Of a stretch of DNA of 64,000 bases, positions 24,023 to 32,914 are shown piece by piece (positions within the stretch are counted from its first letter, which is position 1; each line of letters opens with the position of its first letter). Source of the DNA: Rosenbergiella nectarea (lineage in GTDB: Bacteria > Pseudomonadota > Gammaproteobacteria > Enterobacterales > Enterobacteriaceae); NCBI RefSeq assembly GCF_900111105.1, contig NZ_FOGC01000008.1, positions 113,785 to 177,784 of the forward strand, in the 5' to 3' direction. The position numbers and the translations under genes are program-made. Below the pieces are notes generated by a model. It did no database searches and was not told the DNA's origin. It was given only the letters and a program-made list of their open reading frames with translations.

Positions 24023-25603
24023 ATGTTTGATTCACTTAGCGCTTGGTTCACCAAACGTAATGGTTCACTAGAGTTATTAAAAAAACCTTGGGCCTTGGCA
24101 ACTGCGGGGGGAATAGTCACCCTCATTATCGTGGCGACCTTGTGGCGCGGGCAGGTAGATTATGTCCCGTTGTACGGTGCCCATCAGCATGCCCCTAATG
24201 ATGCCGTTGCGAGTGCATTAGCCGCTGAGCAGATCGATTTTCGCATTAACCCTGAAAATGGCCAAGTATTGGTCGCCGATAAACTGTTACCTCGGGCGAG
24301 GATGGTGTTAGCCGACAAGAATATTCAGCCGATTGTTGCCCCGGGCTTTGAGATAATGGATAAAGATGAGGTATTGGGAGCCAGTCAATATATCCAAAAT
24401 ATCCGCTATCAACGGGGCCTAGAGGGAGAGTTGGCACGCAGCATCATGTCACTACAGGGCGTTGAAGAGGCACGCGTACACCTCGGTATCCAAGCCGAAA
24501 GTGGTTTTGTTCTGTCCAATCAACCGGCAAGCAGCGCTTCCGTTTTGGTGAGCTTGGCACCAGGGATCCGTTTAACCGCCCTACAAGTGCGAGCGATAAG
24601 CCAGCTGGTGGCGGGAAGTGTTCCAGGATTGACCGCAAGCAATATTCATATTGTCGACCAAACCGGGGCGCTTTTGAATGAGGCAACCGAAGACACAGCC
24701 AGTGCCTCACCGGATATTCTCCGAAGTATCAGCCAACCTATTACTCAGAATTTAACGCAAATTCTTGATTCTGCCGTCGGACAAAAGAATTATCGTGTCA
24801 CGGTGATGCCAGACATTGATTTTCGTCGCACCGAAGAAACCCAGGAGACTTACCAAGGGGACCCGAAGGTACTTGAAGAGCAAGTCAATAACGATAGTAG
24901 CGATCAGGCCGCGGCATCGGGTATCCCTGGTACCTTAAGTAACCGCCCAGCGGCAGAGACAACAAATAGCGCAGAGCCGCAGAAATCCCAACGTTCCGTT
25001 AGCCAAACGCAGCGTAAATATGCCTACGACCATCAAATCAAACATATTAACTATCCGGTTCAACAATTAGCGAGGCTGCAGATTGCGGTAGCGTTAAATA
25101 CTGGGACAGATACCGTTGCTAAGATGTCGGAAACCCAACTCGCCCAACTCAAAAGTCTCTTAGAAAACGCAGCAGGAGTGGACGCTAAGCGGGGCGATAC
25201 ATTAACTCTCGATAAGCTTACCTTTATTGTTCCTGCCCCACTATCCGTTCCGGTACTAAGCTGGTGGCAACAACCGGATATTCAGTTCTGGGCGATCTGG
25301 GCAGGTGTTGGCCTACTGGTGATTTTGATGATCCTCTTCATCCTACGCCCTGCGATGAATGCGTTTATTGGCGGTCGTTCAGGGGCTTTGGCCAAGGAGA
25401 GTTCCGTTAATACTGAGCAAGACGTGACGACAGGCACTGAAAAACATCAATTTGAAAATGAAGCGGATCTCCCACCACGAGCGTCGGGTATCGAAGATAA
25501 AGTAAGTTATTTACAACAGCTCGCGGCGAATGAGACTGACCGCGTCGCTGAAGTGATCAAACAGTGGATAAACAGTAATGACCGACCCCGCGACAACGTC
25601 TAA
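24023..25603 (+). CDS. fliF: Flagellar MS-ring protein FliF (Flag-2 type)
   Basis: FliF forms the MS ring in the inner membrane, the base on which the motor and export gate are built. The 526 residues (E. coli 552) have two membrane helices, near residues 25-42 and 425-445, with the periplasmic ring-building part between them (VDYVPLYGAHQ, YQRGLEGELARSI, ARVHLGIQ). The C-terminal cytoplasmic tail (last 40 residues, LAANETDRVAEVIKQWI) is the FliG-binding segment. It overlaps fliG by 26 bases. Confidence 0.95.
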   Translation: MFDSLSAWFTKRNGSLELLKKPWALATAGGIVTLIIVATLWRGQVDYVPLYGAHQHAPNDAVASALAAEQIDFRINPENGQVLVADKLLPRARMVLADKNIQPIVAPGFEIMDKDEVLGASQYIQNIRYQRGLEGELARSIMSLQGVEEARVHLGIQAESGFVLSNQPASSASVLVSLAPGIRLTALQVRAISQLVAGSVPGLTASNIHIVDQTGALLNEATEDTASASPDILRSISQPITQNLTQILDSAVGQKNYRVTVMPDIDFRRTEETQETYQGDPKVLEEQVNNDSSDQAAASGIPGTLSNRPAAETTNSAEPQKSQRSVSQTQRKYAYDHQIKHINYPVQQLARLQIAVALNTGTDTVAKMSETQLAQLKSLLENAAGVDAKRGDTLTLDKLTFIVPAPLSVPVLSWWQQPDIQFWAIWAGVGLLVILMILFILRPAMNAFIGGRSGALAKESSVNTEQDVTTGTEKHQFENEADLPPRASGIEDKVSYLQQLAANETDRVAEVIKQWINSNDRPRDNV

Positions 25604-26609
25604 GGTTTCACTGCTCACACGGCAACGTAACAGTGTCGAGCAAGCCGCTATTCTTCTGCTCAGTATTGGCGAAGATGCGGCTTCACAAGTGATGCAAAAG
25701 CTTTCCCGAGAGGAAGTGATCGTACTGAGTGAAACGATGGCACGGTTACAAGGTGTTAAAGTGTCGCAAGCCCATCAGGCGCTTAATCACTTTTTTGACG
25801 ACTACCGTCAGCAAAGTGGGATCCATGGTGGGTCGCGTGCTTATTTACAGACTATTTTGCAAAAATCTCTGGGTCAAGAGATCGCGACTAGCGTGATGAA
25901 TCATATCTACGGGGATGCGATTCGCTACCGTATGGCACGATTACAGTGGGTGGATACCTCGCAACTCTCGGCCTTAATCAGCCAAGAGCATGTTCAACTG
26001 CAAGCGATCTTTTTAGCTTTTCTTCCCCCAGATGTCGCGGCTGAGGTACTCGCGATGCAACCGCTCGCTTTGCAAGATAAAATTTTGTTCAAGATTGCAC
26101 GACTAGACGATATCAATCGTGACGTGATAGCCGAGCTGGATCGACTCATCGAACGCGGGATTACCACGATTTCCGAGCATGGTTCACGCATAACAGGCGC
26201 AAAGCATGCGGCGAATATTATTAACCGTCTGCCGGCGCAGCAGAACGAATTACTGGCGCAGATGAAACAGCAAGATGCCGGCCTATTTAAAGCGCTTGAA
26301 GACCAAATGTATGAATTCTTTATTTTGAGCCGTCAAAGTGAAGAAACGCTACAGCGTCTTTTCGACGAAGTCTCCCTTGAAGAGTGGGCAATCGCGCTGA
26401 AAGGAGCTGAACCTGTACTGCGTGATGCGCTGTTCAGCATCATGCCTAAGCGTCAAGTGGGCCAACTGGAGCAAACCTCTACGCGATTAGGCCCTATTCC
26501 TATCAGTCGAATTGAACAAGTACGACGGGATATCATGGCGACACTCCGTCAACTGGCGGAAGAGGGGGAGATTACCCTGCAAATGTACGCCGAGCGTACG
26601 GTCGAATAG
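25578..26609 (+). CDS. fliG: Flagellar motor switch protein FliG (Flag-2 type)
   Basis: FliG is the torque-generating rotor protein that contacts MotA. The 343 residues match the family (331 in E. coli). The N domain begins EQAAILLLSIGEDAASQVMQKLS; the C-terminal torque helix has the alternating charged residues seen in the family (FDEVSLEEWAIALKGAEPVLRDALFSIMPKR). The start overlaps the end of fliF by 26 bases, which suggests coupling. Confidence 0.95.
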   Translation: MTDPATTSKVSLLTRQRNSVEQAAILLLSIGEDAASQVMQKLSREEVIVLSETMARLQGVKVSQAHQALNHFFDDYRQQSGIHGGSRAYLQTILQKSLGQEIATSVMNHIYGDAIRYRMARLQWVDTSQLSALISQEHVQLQAIFLAFLPPDVAAEVLAMQPLALQDKILFKIARLDDINRDVIAELDRLIERGITTISEHGSRITGAKHAANIINRLPAQQNELLAQMKQQDAGLFKALEDQMYEFFILSRQSEETLQRLFDEVSLEEWAIALKGAEPVLRDALFSIMPKRQVGQLEQTSTRLGPIPISRIEQVRRDIMATLRQLAEEGEITLQMYAERTVE

Positions 26610-26619
26610 TGGATAAACG

Positions 26620-27297
26620 ATGAGTAAAACGGTGTTCCCCTATCGCTTCCCCTCGCTACACACTGGCGATGCTGATGCAGTTGAGGGCGTCCTCGAAGAG
26701 AATGTTTCCGTCGAGAGCCATTCACTGATCGATGAAGCAATAAAGGCCGGCTTCCAGCAAGGCTTGGCAGAAGGCCACGCGCAAGGTCTTGCGCAGGGGC
26801 TGGAGGAGGGGAAACAGCAAGGTTACGAGCAGGGCCACTTTGCAGGTATGGCTGCGAGTAAAGCCTTATTTGAGCAAGCAAGCTCACCGATCACAACCCT
26901 CGTCGAGACGCTCCATAATTTTTATACACAGGCTGAACAGCAGCAAAGAGAGGCAACCTTAGCCTTAGTCACACGCATCGCCGGGCTAGTGATCCAACAC
27001 GAAATGGCGACACAACCCGAGCTATTACTGACCTGGATAGAGGAGAAAGTGGCCAATGAACAGCTTATGGGCTCGACCTTTTCAGTACGAGTGGCGGAGG
27101 AGGATTATCAAGCCATACAACGCCTAGCCCCAGAAAAAATCGACCAGTGGACGCTACAGCCACAGGCGAATCTGCCTCGTGGAGAGTGTGTCATTGATAC
27201 AGCGGAACAACATTTCGATCTGGGATGTCAACAACGCCTAGACAGCTGCCTATCGACGCTGGAACAGAGCCTGACGACAACGAGTGATGAGAGATGA
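26620..27297 (+). CDS. fliH: Flagellar export ATPase regulator FliH (Flag-2 type)
   Basis: FliH forms a dimeric stalk that controls the FliI ATPase and links it to FliN. The 225-residue protein has the GxxxG-type repeat region typical of FliH (AGFQQGLAEGHAQGLAQGLE with continuing G-x-x-x-G steps, about residues 43-78) and a C-terminal vacuolar-ATPase-stalk-like domain with the LPRGECVIDT motif. The stop overlaps fliI as ATGA. Confidence 0.92.
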   Translation: MSKTVFPYRFPSLHTGDADAVEGVLEENVSVESHSLIDEAIKAGFQQGLAEGHAQGLAQGLEEGKQQGYEQGHFAGMAASKALFEQASSPITTLVETLHNFYTQAEQQQREATLALVTRIAGLVIQHEMATQPELLLTWIEEKVANEQLMGSTFSVRVAEEDYQAIQRLAPEKIDQWTLQPQANLPRGECVIDTAEQHFDLGCQQRLDSCLSTLEQSLTTTSDER

Positions 27298-28610
27298 AAG
27301 GGCTAGAACACGCACTTTCTTCCCTCGGGGCTATTCCCCTCAGCCAAGATTTCGGCAAATTGTGTCGGGTCACGGGACTGTTAATGGAGGTCAGTGGCTG
27401 CCCACTGGCGATCGGCGAACGTTGTGAAGTTGAAACCGTCGATAAAAAAAGGATTATCGCTGAAGTGGTTGGCTTTAATCGCGAACTCACTTATTTAATG
27501 CCGCTGCACAGCCTGACAGGGTTAAGGAGTGGTGCGAGGGTACTCCCTTCTACTCAGCATCCAAGGTTGACCATAGGTCTGGAATGGTTAGGACGTGTCG
27601 TGAATGGGGTGGGGGAACCTATCGATGAAAAAGGCACTGTCACCGGCAGTGTTACGCTACCGCGCCAATTACCGCCAATATCGGCGCTGCAGCGCCGTCC
27701 AATCTCCGCCCCTCTAGATGTGGGTATTCGCGCGATTAATGGTTTATTAACCTTAGGGCGCGGTCAGCGGGTAGGACTAATGGCCGGAAGCGGTGTCGGA
27801 AAAAGTGTCTTGCTCGGGATGATGGCGCGTGCCACGGATGCACAGATAGTGGTGGTCGGATTAATTGGTGAACGCGGGCGGGAAGTGAATGAATTTCTCT
27901 TACATACGCTGGGGGAAGAGGGGTTAAAAAAGGCCGTCGTAGTCGCGGCCCCCGCCGATGAAAGCCCCTTAATGCGCTTAAAAGCGACAGAACTCTGTCA
28001 TGCCATCGCCGCCTTTTTTCGCGATCAAGGTTATCATGTGTTATTGATGATCGATTCTCTCACCCGCTATGCCATGGCACAGCGCGAGATCGCCTTATCC
28101 CTTGGCGAAGCGCCAGCGACCAAAGGCTACCCAGCGTCTGTCTTCTCGTTGATCCCCCGCTTGGTGGAAGCGGCAGGCAATAGCAGTAGCGAGGGGAGCT
28201 TAACGGCTATTTATACGGTATTAGCTGAGGGCGATGACCAGCAAGATCCGATCGTCGATGCCGCCCGTGCCGTCTTGGACGGCCATATTGTCCTGTCCCG
28301 ATCGATTGCAGAAATGGGGCATTTTCCTGCCATCGATATTGGTCAATCCGTGAGCCGTTGCATGGGATTAGTGACCACTGCTGAACATCGTCATTTGGCA
28401 CGAGCCTTTAAGCAGCACTATAGTCGTTATCAAGAGATCAAACCGATGATTGCCTTAGGCGGATATATCTCAGGAGCCGACCCAGAGGTCGACCAAGCGA
28501 TACACTTAGCACCGGCTATGAATCAATTCTTACAGCAAGAGGATCAGCAGTTGAGCCCTCTTGGCCAAAGTCTACAGGAACTCTCTTCTATCATGCAGGG
28601 TGAACAATGA
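27294..28610 (+). CDS. fliI: Flagellum-specific ATP synthase/ATPase FliI (Flag-2 type)
   Basis: FliI is the hexameric ATPase that helps unfold and deliver export substrates. The 438 residues carry Walker A GLMAGSGVGKS (about 160-170), the family strand LIGERGREVNEF, Walker B LLMIDSLTRYAMAQREI and EAPATKGYPASVFSLIPRLVE. It overlaps fliH upstream (ATGA) and fliJ downstream (ATGA), so the three are translated together. Confidence 0.95.
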   Translation: MKGLEHALSSLGAIPLSQDFGKLCRVTGLLMEVSGCPLAIGERCEVETVDKKRIIAEVVGFNRELTYLMPLHSLTGLRSGARVLPSTQHPRLTIGLEWLGRVVNGVGEPIDEKGTVTGSVTLPRQLPPISALQRRPISAPLDVGIRAINGLLTLGRGQRVGLMAGSGVGKSVLLGMMARATDAQIVVVGLIGERGREVNEFLLHTLGEEGLKKAVVVAAPADESPLMRLKATELCHAIAAFFRDQGYHVLLMIDSLTRYAMAQREIALSLGEAPATKGYPASVFSLIPRLVEAAGNSSSEGSLTAIYTVLAEGDDQQDPIVDAARAVLDGHIVLSRSIAEMGHFPAIDIGQSVSRCMGLVTTAEHRHLARAFKQHYSRYQEIKPMIALGGYISGADPEVDQAIHLAPAMNQFLQQEDQQLSPLGQSLQELSSIMQGEQ

Positions 28611-29032
28611 GTTCCCCGCTCTCACCCCAGCTTAAGGCGCTAGAGCGCCTAAGACAACAGCGTCGAAAACAGTCTCAACAGCGGGTGATCGCACAGCAAC
28701 ATCATGTCGAACAGATGCGCAATAAGTTGAACACTTTGCAGCACTTTATCGATTCGCCGATACCGACGATGAGCAACGGCTTAGCGCTAAGGAATCATGA
28801 GAGTTATGTGCAAGAACTGCGGCGGTTATACCAATGGCAACAGCAACAGTGTCAGTCTGCAGAGCAGGAGCTAGCCCAACGGAATGCCCAGCTTATCGCT
28901 AGCCATCGTCAAGAAAAACGACTCGAGCAGTACTGCCAAGTGATAACCGAGACGAAGGATAAGCAACAGCAGCAACAAATTCAAAAGCTGAATGATGAAC
29001 TCGCGGCAATACGTTTTAGTCGGAAAGTTTAG
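28607..29032 (+). CDS. fliJ: Flagellar export chaperone FliJ (Flag-2 type)
   Basis: FliJ is a small coiled-coil protein inside the FliI ring that couples export to proton flow. The 141 residues are almost entirely helical and rich in Gln, Arg and Glu (heptad-like coiled coil throughout), the usual FliJ composition; there is no strong sequence motif, so the call depends on position after fliI. Its TAG stop overlaps the stop codon of the convergent flgN gene by two bases; the coding regions overlap by four. Confidence 0.85.
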   Translation: MSSPLSPQLKALERLRQQRRKQSQQRVIAQQHHVEQMRNKLNTLQHFIDSPIPTMSNGLALRNHESYVQELRRLYQWQQQQCQSAEQELAQRNAQLIASHRQEKRLEQYCQVITETKDKQQQQQIQKLNDELAAIRFSRKV

Positions 29033-29472
29033 CCCACACTATCGGGATGATAAAGCCAAGCGGAGGGATCCAACTCAGGCATGCACTCGGTGAACAGACT
29101 GTGCTGCATTTCCAGTAGCTGCTGATTAGCGCTATTGGCTTGTTGGCAGCGCTGCAGCTGTGCAGGGAGATCTTGCCACACCTTGAGCAAATGCTGTTGT
29201 GCAGCAGGCGCTAAGCCTTCAAGTAACTGACGCATTCCCTGGGTATCGGCGCTTAGTGATAATTGTTGCAGACCGCGAATGCGTTGTTGAGCATGTTGAT
29301 GAATCTGTCGGTAATGTTGCATCAGCTGCTCGGTATGGTTTTCGAGCTGCGAGGGTGTAAAGCTGATAATCGCTTGGCGCTGGGCGGAGAGCAGGGTCTC
29401 GATCCGCTGAAAATGTTGTTGATCATCCAGTAAATCGGCCACTAACTGTCGAACAATATCGATCCGTTTCAT
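29029..29472 (-). CDS. flgN: Flagellar hook-associated chaperone FlgN (Flag-2 type)
   Basis: FlgN is the export chaperone of FlgK and FlgL. The 147-residue protein is helical, with the N-terminal LVADLLDDQQHFQRIETLLSAQRQAI segment typical of FlgN. It overlaps flgM as ATGA and is the last gene of the leftward flgA-flgM-flgN set. Identification is by composition and context. Converges on fliJ with overlapping stop codons. Confidence 0.82.
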   Translation of the reverse strand: MKRIDIVRQLVADLLDDQQHFQRIETLLSAQRQAIISFTPSQLENHTEQLMQHYRQIHQHAQQRIRGLQQLSLSADTQGMRQLLEGLAPAAQQHLLKVWQDLPAQLQRCQQANSANQQLLEMQHSLFTECMPELDPSAWLYHPDSVG

Positions 29473-29747
29473 TCAGACCTCTGAAAGAAAGCAAGCATCG
29501 ATTGAGCAAGCGCATCGCTATCCAGCCCTATTTCACCGCGGCTCAATGCTGCTTTAACCTCGGCAACCTTATCGAGATCCACCTCTGGCAGTTGCCCCAA
29601 CTGTTCACGAGCTTGTGTTAGCGTCTGTTCTGTTGACGGAGAGGCAATTTTTGTCGACACAACTTTCTCACTATTCTCGGTTTTCACCGATTGAGTCATG
29701 GATGTGCTGACTCGGTCATTGGGCAAGGTTGGGGTTAGTTTTATCAT
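29469..29747 (-). CDS. flgM: Anti-sigma28 factor FlgM (Flag-2 type)
   Basis: FlgM holds FliA inactive until the hook is finished and FlgM is exported. The 92-residue protein has an unstructured Ser/Thr-rich N-terminal half and the family C-terminal part (VDLDKVAEVKAALSRGEIGLDSDALAQSML) that binds sigma28. Located between flgA and flgN as in primary systems. Its cognate sigma factor is fliA at 44578 in the same cluster. Confidence 0.9.
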   Translation of the reverse strand: MIKLTPTLPNDRVSTSMTQSVKTENSEKVVSTKIASPSTEQTLTQAREQLGQLPEVDLDKVAEVKAALSRGEIGLDSDALAQSMLAFFQRSE

Positions 29748-29814
29748 AAAAAAATCTCCATTTATGACTTACAACGACTCAGGGGGCGGAGAAATTAAGT
29801 CATATCTCTTATTT

Positions 29815-30570
29815 TTATTCAATGACGTGGACCAGTACTCGCTGAGCATCCATCACCGTGCCACTCACGACTCGACCACTGCCGCTATTTTTAACGCGGA
29901 TCGTTGCGCCTTTGCTGCCATTTTGTAAGGCGACCCCACCTGTCGTTAGCTCAAGATCTTCTTGCTGGATAACAAGGGTGACGGCTTGGTTACGTGAAAT
30001 GACTTTTGGCATATCTAAGAGTAGGGGGGTTAGCGGCTGCCCAGCGCTTACGGCACGCTTAAGGGTCATTTGTAATGCATCATCGGTGTGCGTCATGACA
30101 CGAATGCGTGTCCCAGGTTTTAGCGTTACAGGTATGAGCTGAATATTGTCTGTTGTTAAAAGGGTGCCCACAGGCAGAGCGGTAACGGCCACGACGGCCG
30201 CCACACGTATCTCAACGTTGACCTGAGCCCTCATTTTCCATGAACCACTGGGCGAGTTGCAGCTGATGACCAATGGGAAGCGGGTCGGTGACTGAGCCAA
30301 TAAGGGGGCCGAGAAGACTAAGGGGGTATTACAGGAGGATAGTCGATTGTTGGCATTGAAAAGTTCTACGCTCGCTTTACTCTGTAATGACTGCCAACCT
30401 TGTTGTTGTCCGATTAACTGAATCTGTTGTTCGACCCACCGCGTTGCTTGCGGCTCAATCGGTGATGCAGCCCAGGCGGGGTTAACGAATACGACAATAA
30501 AGCTTCCTAATAACGCGTAACCCGCGGTGCGAATAAAGCGGAAGAGATGTTTCCCCTCAATGCTTAGCAT
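29815..30570 (-). CDS. flgA: P-ring assembly chaperone FlgA (Flag-2 type)
   Basis: FlgA is a periplasmic chaperone for the P-ring protein FlgI. The 251-residue precursor has an N-terminal membrane/signal segment (about 13-32, GYALLGSFIVVFVNPAWAAS) and the SAF domain at the C terminus (VTALPVGTLLTTDNIQ, then MPKVISRNQAVTLVIQQEDLELTTGG). I chose ATG at 30570, with AGGGGG about 10 bases before it; the longer in-frame start at 30621 would begin inside the flgB sigma54 promoter. flgM follows 67 bases later on the same strand. Confidence 0.9.
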   Translation of the reverse strand: MLSIEGKHLFRFIRTAGYALLGSFIVVFVNPAWAASPIEPQATRWVEQQIQLIGQQQGWQSLQSKASVELFNANNRLSSCNTPLVFSAPLLAQSPTRFPLVISCNSPSGSWKMRAQVNVEIRVAAVVAVTALPVGTLLTTDNIQLIPVTLKPGTRIRVMTHTDDALQMTLKRAVSAGQPLTPLLLDMPKVISRNQAVTLVIQQEDLELTTGGVALQNGSKGATIRVKNSGSGRVVSGTVMDAQRVLVHVIE

Positions 30571-30614
30571 AGATATAACCCCCTGAAAGATAAGCTTAAA
30601 ATATAATTTATTTA

Positions 30615-30632
30615 TTGGCATGGAAATTGCTT
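30615..30632 (+). promoter_or_regulatory. Sigma54 promoter of the flgB operon
   Basis: TTGGCATGGAAATTGCTT matches the -24/-12 consensus TGGCAC(G)-N4-TTGCA; GG (30617) and GC (30629) are exactly 12 bases apart. It lies 36 bases before flgB. The same element recurs before fliD with only the four spacer bases changed. Expected to need RpoN and LafK. Confidence 0.88.
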
Positions 30633-30667
30633 AAAGATTTCAGGAACTAAGAATAGGGCTTCTATTA

Positions 30668-31018
30668 ATGAGCATATCTTTCAGCCGTGCGTTAGGCAAT
30701 AGCGTACAGGCTATCGACTTACGATTACAACGGGCTGAAATATTAAGCAGTAACTTGGCGAATACCGATACGCCACATTTTCAAGCCAAAGATATTGATT
30801 TTTCTGCTGAAATGCAACGCCAGCATACCGAGATGACATCTCAACCCGCACAGGTGCTTTACCGAGTGCCTCAACAAATCGGGGCGGACGGCAACACGGT
30901 CGAGTTGCATACCGAGCAAGCAGCCTTTGCCAATAATAGTCAAAGTTTTCAGGTAAGTTTATCGTTTCTCTCCATGCAATTAGCGAGTATGCAAAAGGCT
31001 ATCGAGGGAAAAAGCTGA
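30668..31018 (+). CDS. flgB: Flagellar proximal rod protein FlgB (Flag-2 type)
   Basis: FlgB is one of the proximal rod proteins. The 116 residues begin with the rod-type N terminus (LRLQRAEILSSNLANTDTPHFQAKDIDF) and end with the matching helix (SFLSMQLASMQKAIEGKS). It is the first gene of the rightward flgBCDEFGHIJKL operon and follows a sigma54 promoter. Confidence 0.93.
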   Translation: MSISFSRALGNSVQAIDLRLQRAEILSSNLANTDTPHFQAKDIDFSAEMQRQHTEMTSQPAQVLYRVPQQIGADGNTVELHTEQAAFANNSQSFQVSLSFLSMQLASMQKAIEGKS

Positions 31019-31033
31019 TGAAGAGGAGTGATG

Positions 31034-31456
31034 ATGGGATTTAATGCGATTTATCAAATTGCTGGCTCGGCAATGAATGCACAAATGATTCGCTTAAATA
31101 CAGTTGCCAGTAATTTGGCCAACGCTGATACCCCGGCCTCTTCTGCGGACAGTGTCTATAAGGCAAGGGTCCCCGTATTCAGTGCGGTGATGAATCAAAC
31201 GTCCTCGGCAGATCCCGCTGCTGGCGCAAGCGTTGCCGTCACCGCGATTAGTCAGCAACCCGGTTCAGTCGCGCGCTTTGAGCCGAATCATCCTTTAGCG
31301 AATGAGCAAGGGTACGTTTATTATCCGGTGATTAATACGGTCGATCAGATGGCGGATATGATGTCAGCCAGTCGCAGCTTTGAAACGAACGTTGATGTGC
31401 TGGCAAATGTTAAAAGTATGCAGCAAAGCCTACTGCGCCTCGGCGAGGTGACCTAA
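31034..31456 (+). CDS. flgC: Flagellar proximal rod protein FlgC (Flag-2 type)
   Basis: FlgC is a proximal rod protein. The product of about 140 residues has the rod motif MIRLNTVASNLANADTPASS near the start and the C-terminal SRSFETNVDVLANVKSMQQSLLRLG helix. Three starts are possible (GTG 31028, ATG 31031, ATG 31034); 31034 has the best spacing from AGAGGAG. The stop overlaps flgD as TAATG. Confidence 0.92.
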   Translation: MGFNAIYQIAGSAMNAQMIRLNTVASNLANADTPASSADSVYKARVPVFSAVMNQTSSADPAAGASVAVTAISQQPGSVARFEPNHPLANEQGYVYYPVINTVDQMADMMSASRSFETNVDVLANVKSMQQSLLRLGEVT

Positions 31457-32115
31457 TGAATATCAGTAATAGCCCAACGGCCGCCGCGACGGCCAGCACC
31501 AGTGGCACAACGACGTCGACCAGCGGTAATAGCCAAATTAGCGATATGTTCTTACAGCTTCTGGTTGCGCAGATAAAAAACCAAGACCCGACCAATCCCA
31601 CGGACGGTAAAGAGTATGTCAGCCAGCTGGCACAATTAAGCCAAGTGCAGTCCATGGACAGCATTTCGAGTCTAATGACCAGTACCTCTCGGCAAGTTAG
31701 CTCGTTACAAAAACAGAGTATCGGCGCGTTAACCGGACAAAAAGTGATGGTCGCGACAGACCAGTTATCAACGGATGGCACAACCGCTGTCACAGGTCGT
31801 ACAACGCTGGCCCATGCCGCGTCGCAGGTCACCTTAACGCTAAAAGATTCGGCAGGTAATCGCTATCCCCTTTCCCTGGGGGCGGCGTCCGCGGGCGATA
31901 TGAATTTCACTGTTGATCCGCGAGCACTGGGCCTTCCCGCGGGGAGCTATAGCCTGAGCGTGACGACAGATAATAATCAAAATAACCTCTCTACCGAGCT
32001 ATTAGGTACGGTGAAAGCGGTACGTTTTCCACTGTCTGGCAGCGATCCAGTATTAAGTTTGCAAGGTATTGGCGACGTTAATTACAGCACGATCACCCAA
32101 TTCACGATGGCATAG
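31456..32115 (+). CDS. flgD: Flagellar hook cap protein FlgD (Flag-2 type)
   Basis: FlgD caps the growing hook and guides FlgE assembly. The 219 residues contain the FlgD signature FLQLLVAQIKNQDPTNPTDGKEYVSQLAQLSQVQ (about 33-66) after a Ser/Thr-rich leader, and a C-terminal Ig-like part (PRALGLPAGSYSLSVTT). Start codon overlaps the flgC stop. Confidence 0.94.
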   Translation: MNISNSPTAAATASTSGTTTSTSGNSQISDMFLQLLVAQIKNQDPTNPTDGKEYVSQLAQLSQVQSMDSISSLMTSTSRQVSSLQKQSIGALTGQKVMVATDQLSTDGTTAVTGRTTLAHAASQVTLTLKDSAGNRYPLSLGAASAGDMNFTVDPRALGLPAGSYSLSVTTDNNQNNLSTELLGTVKAVRFPLSGSDPVLSLQGIGDVNYSTITQFTMA

Positions 32116-32143
32116 CCTTCGATACCCTTTAAGGACACTAAAG

Positions 32144-32914
32144 ATGAGTTTTAATATTGCGATTCGTGGACTGGATGCGGTCAGTGCCCAGTTAAATACC
32201 ATCTCAAACAATATCGCCAATGCGGACACTGTTGGCTATAAGTCGGGCCGTGAAAATTTTTCTGCGTTATACGTCAATGGCAAGGGTAATGGCGTGCTGG
32301 ATCAGGGTGTTCAACAAAGCTTAAACACCAACGGCTCCGTCATCAGTGGTTCCAGTAGTTTGGATCTCGCCATCAGTGGCAAAGGCTTTTTCGCGTTACA
32401 AGATACAACCGGCGGCCAAAAATTTAGTCGCGCGGGTTATGTGCAAGTGGATAAAGACGGGTATTTAGTTAATAACACTGGACTGAAATATCAAGGCTAT
32501 CCAGCGGGAACGACGACGGGTGCCGTCTCGTCAATTATTATTCCACCCACGCGTAACGGTGGTACGTTAAGCGGCGTTAACCTTGATGAAAAAGGCAATG
32601 TTCAGGCGAGCTATAGCAACGGTGAGACGGCGACGGTAGGGCAGGTCGCGCTCGCAAGTTTTGCCAATATGGACCAATTAGTGCCTGAAGATGGGACCCT
32701 ATGGCGGGCTACCCAAGGCTCAGGTGCGGCGCAATTTGGGGTTGCTCAAACGGGTGTTCTGGGCAGCTTACACAATGGTTCTCTCGAATCCTCGAACGTC
32801 GATTTAACCAGCGAGCTGGTGAACTTGATGACTGCGCAGCGTAATTATCAAGCCAATACCAAAGTGATTAGTACAGATAGCAGCATGTTCACTGCACTGT
32901 TCCAAGCGATCTAA
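32144..32914 (+). CDS. flgE: Flagellar hook protein FlgE, short form (Flag-2 type)
   Basis: FlgE polymerises into the hook, the universal joint. This one has 256 residues, against about 400 in E. coli and Salmonella. The N-terminal D0 part (MSFNIAIRGLDAVSAQLNTI, SNNIANADTVGYKSGRENFS), D1 strands (SSLDLAISGKGFFALQD, GGQKFSRAGYVQVDKDGYLV) and the C-terminal D0 helix (LVNLMTAQRNYQANTKVIST) are all there, so the missing residues must come from the outer D2 domain. It is not a frameshift: the frame is open and spacing to flgF (TAATG overlap) is normal. I chose ATG at 32144 with an AAGGA-type site; an upstream in-frame ATG lies in the end of flgD. Confidence 0.92.
   Translation: MSFNIAIRGLDAVSAQLNTISNNIANADTVGYKSGRENFSALYVNGKGNGVLDQGVQQSLNTNGSVISGSSSLDLAISGKGFFALQDTTGGQKFSRAGYVQVDKDGYLVNNTGLKYQGYPAGTTTGAVSSIIIPPTRNGGTLSGVNLDEKGNVQASYSNGETATVGQVALASFANMDQLVPEDGTLWRATQGSGAAQFGVAQTGVLGSLHNGSLESSNVDLTSELVNLMTAQRNYQANTKVISTDSSMFTALFQAI

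Noticed and set aside
32069-32143. Longer FlgE start at 32069
   Set aside because: It lies inside flgD, and the ATG at 32144 gives the normal hook N terminus with its own ribosome site.
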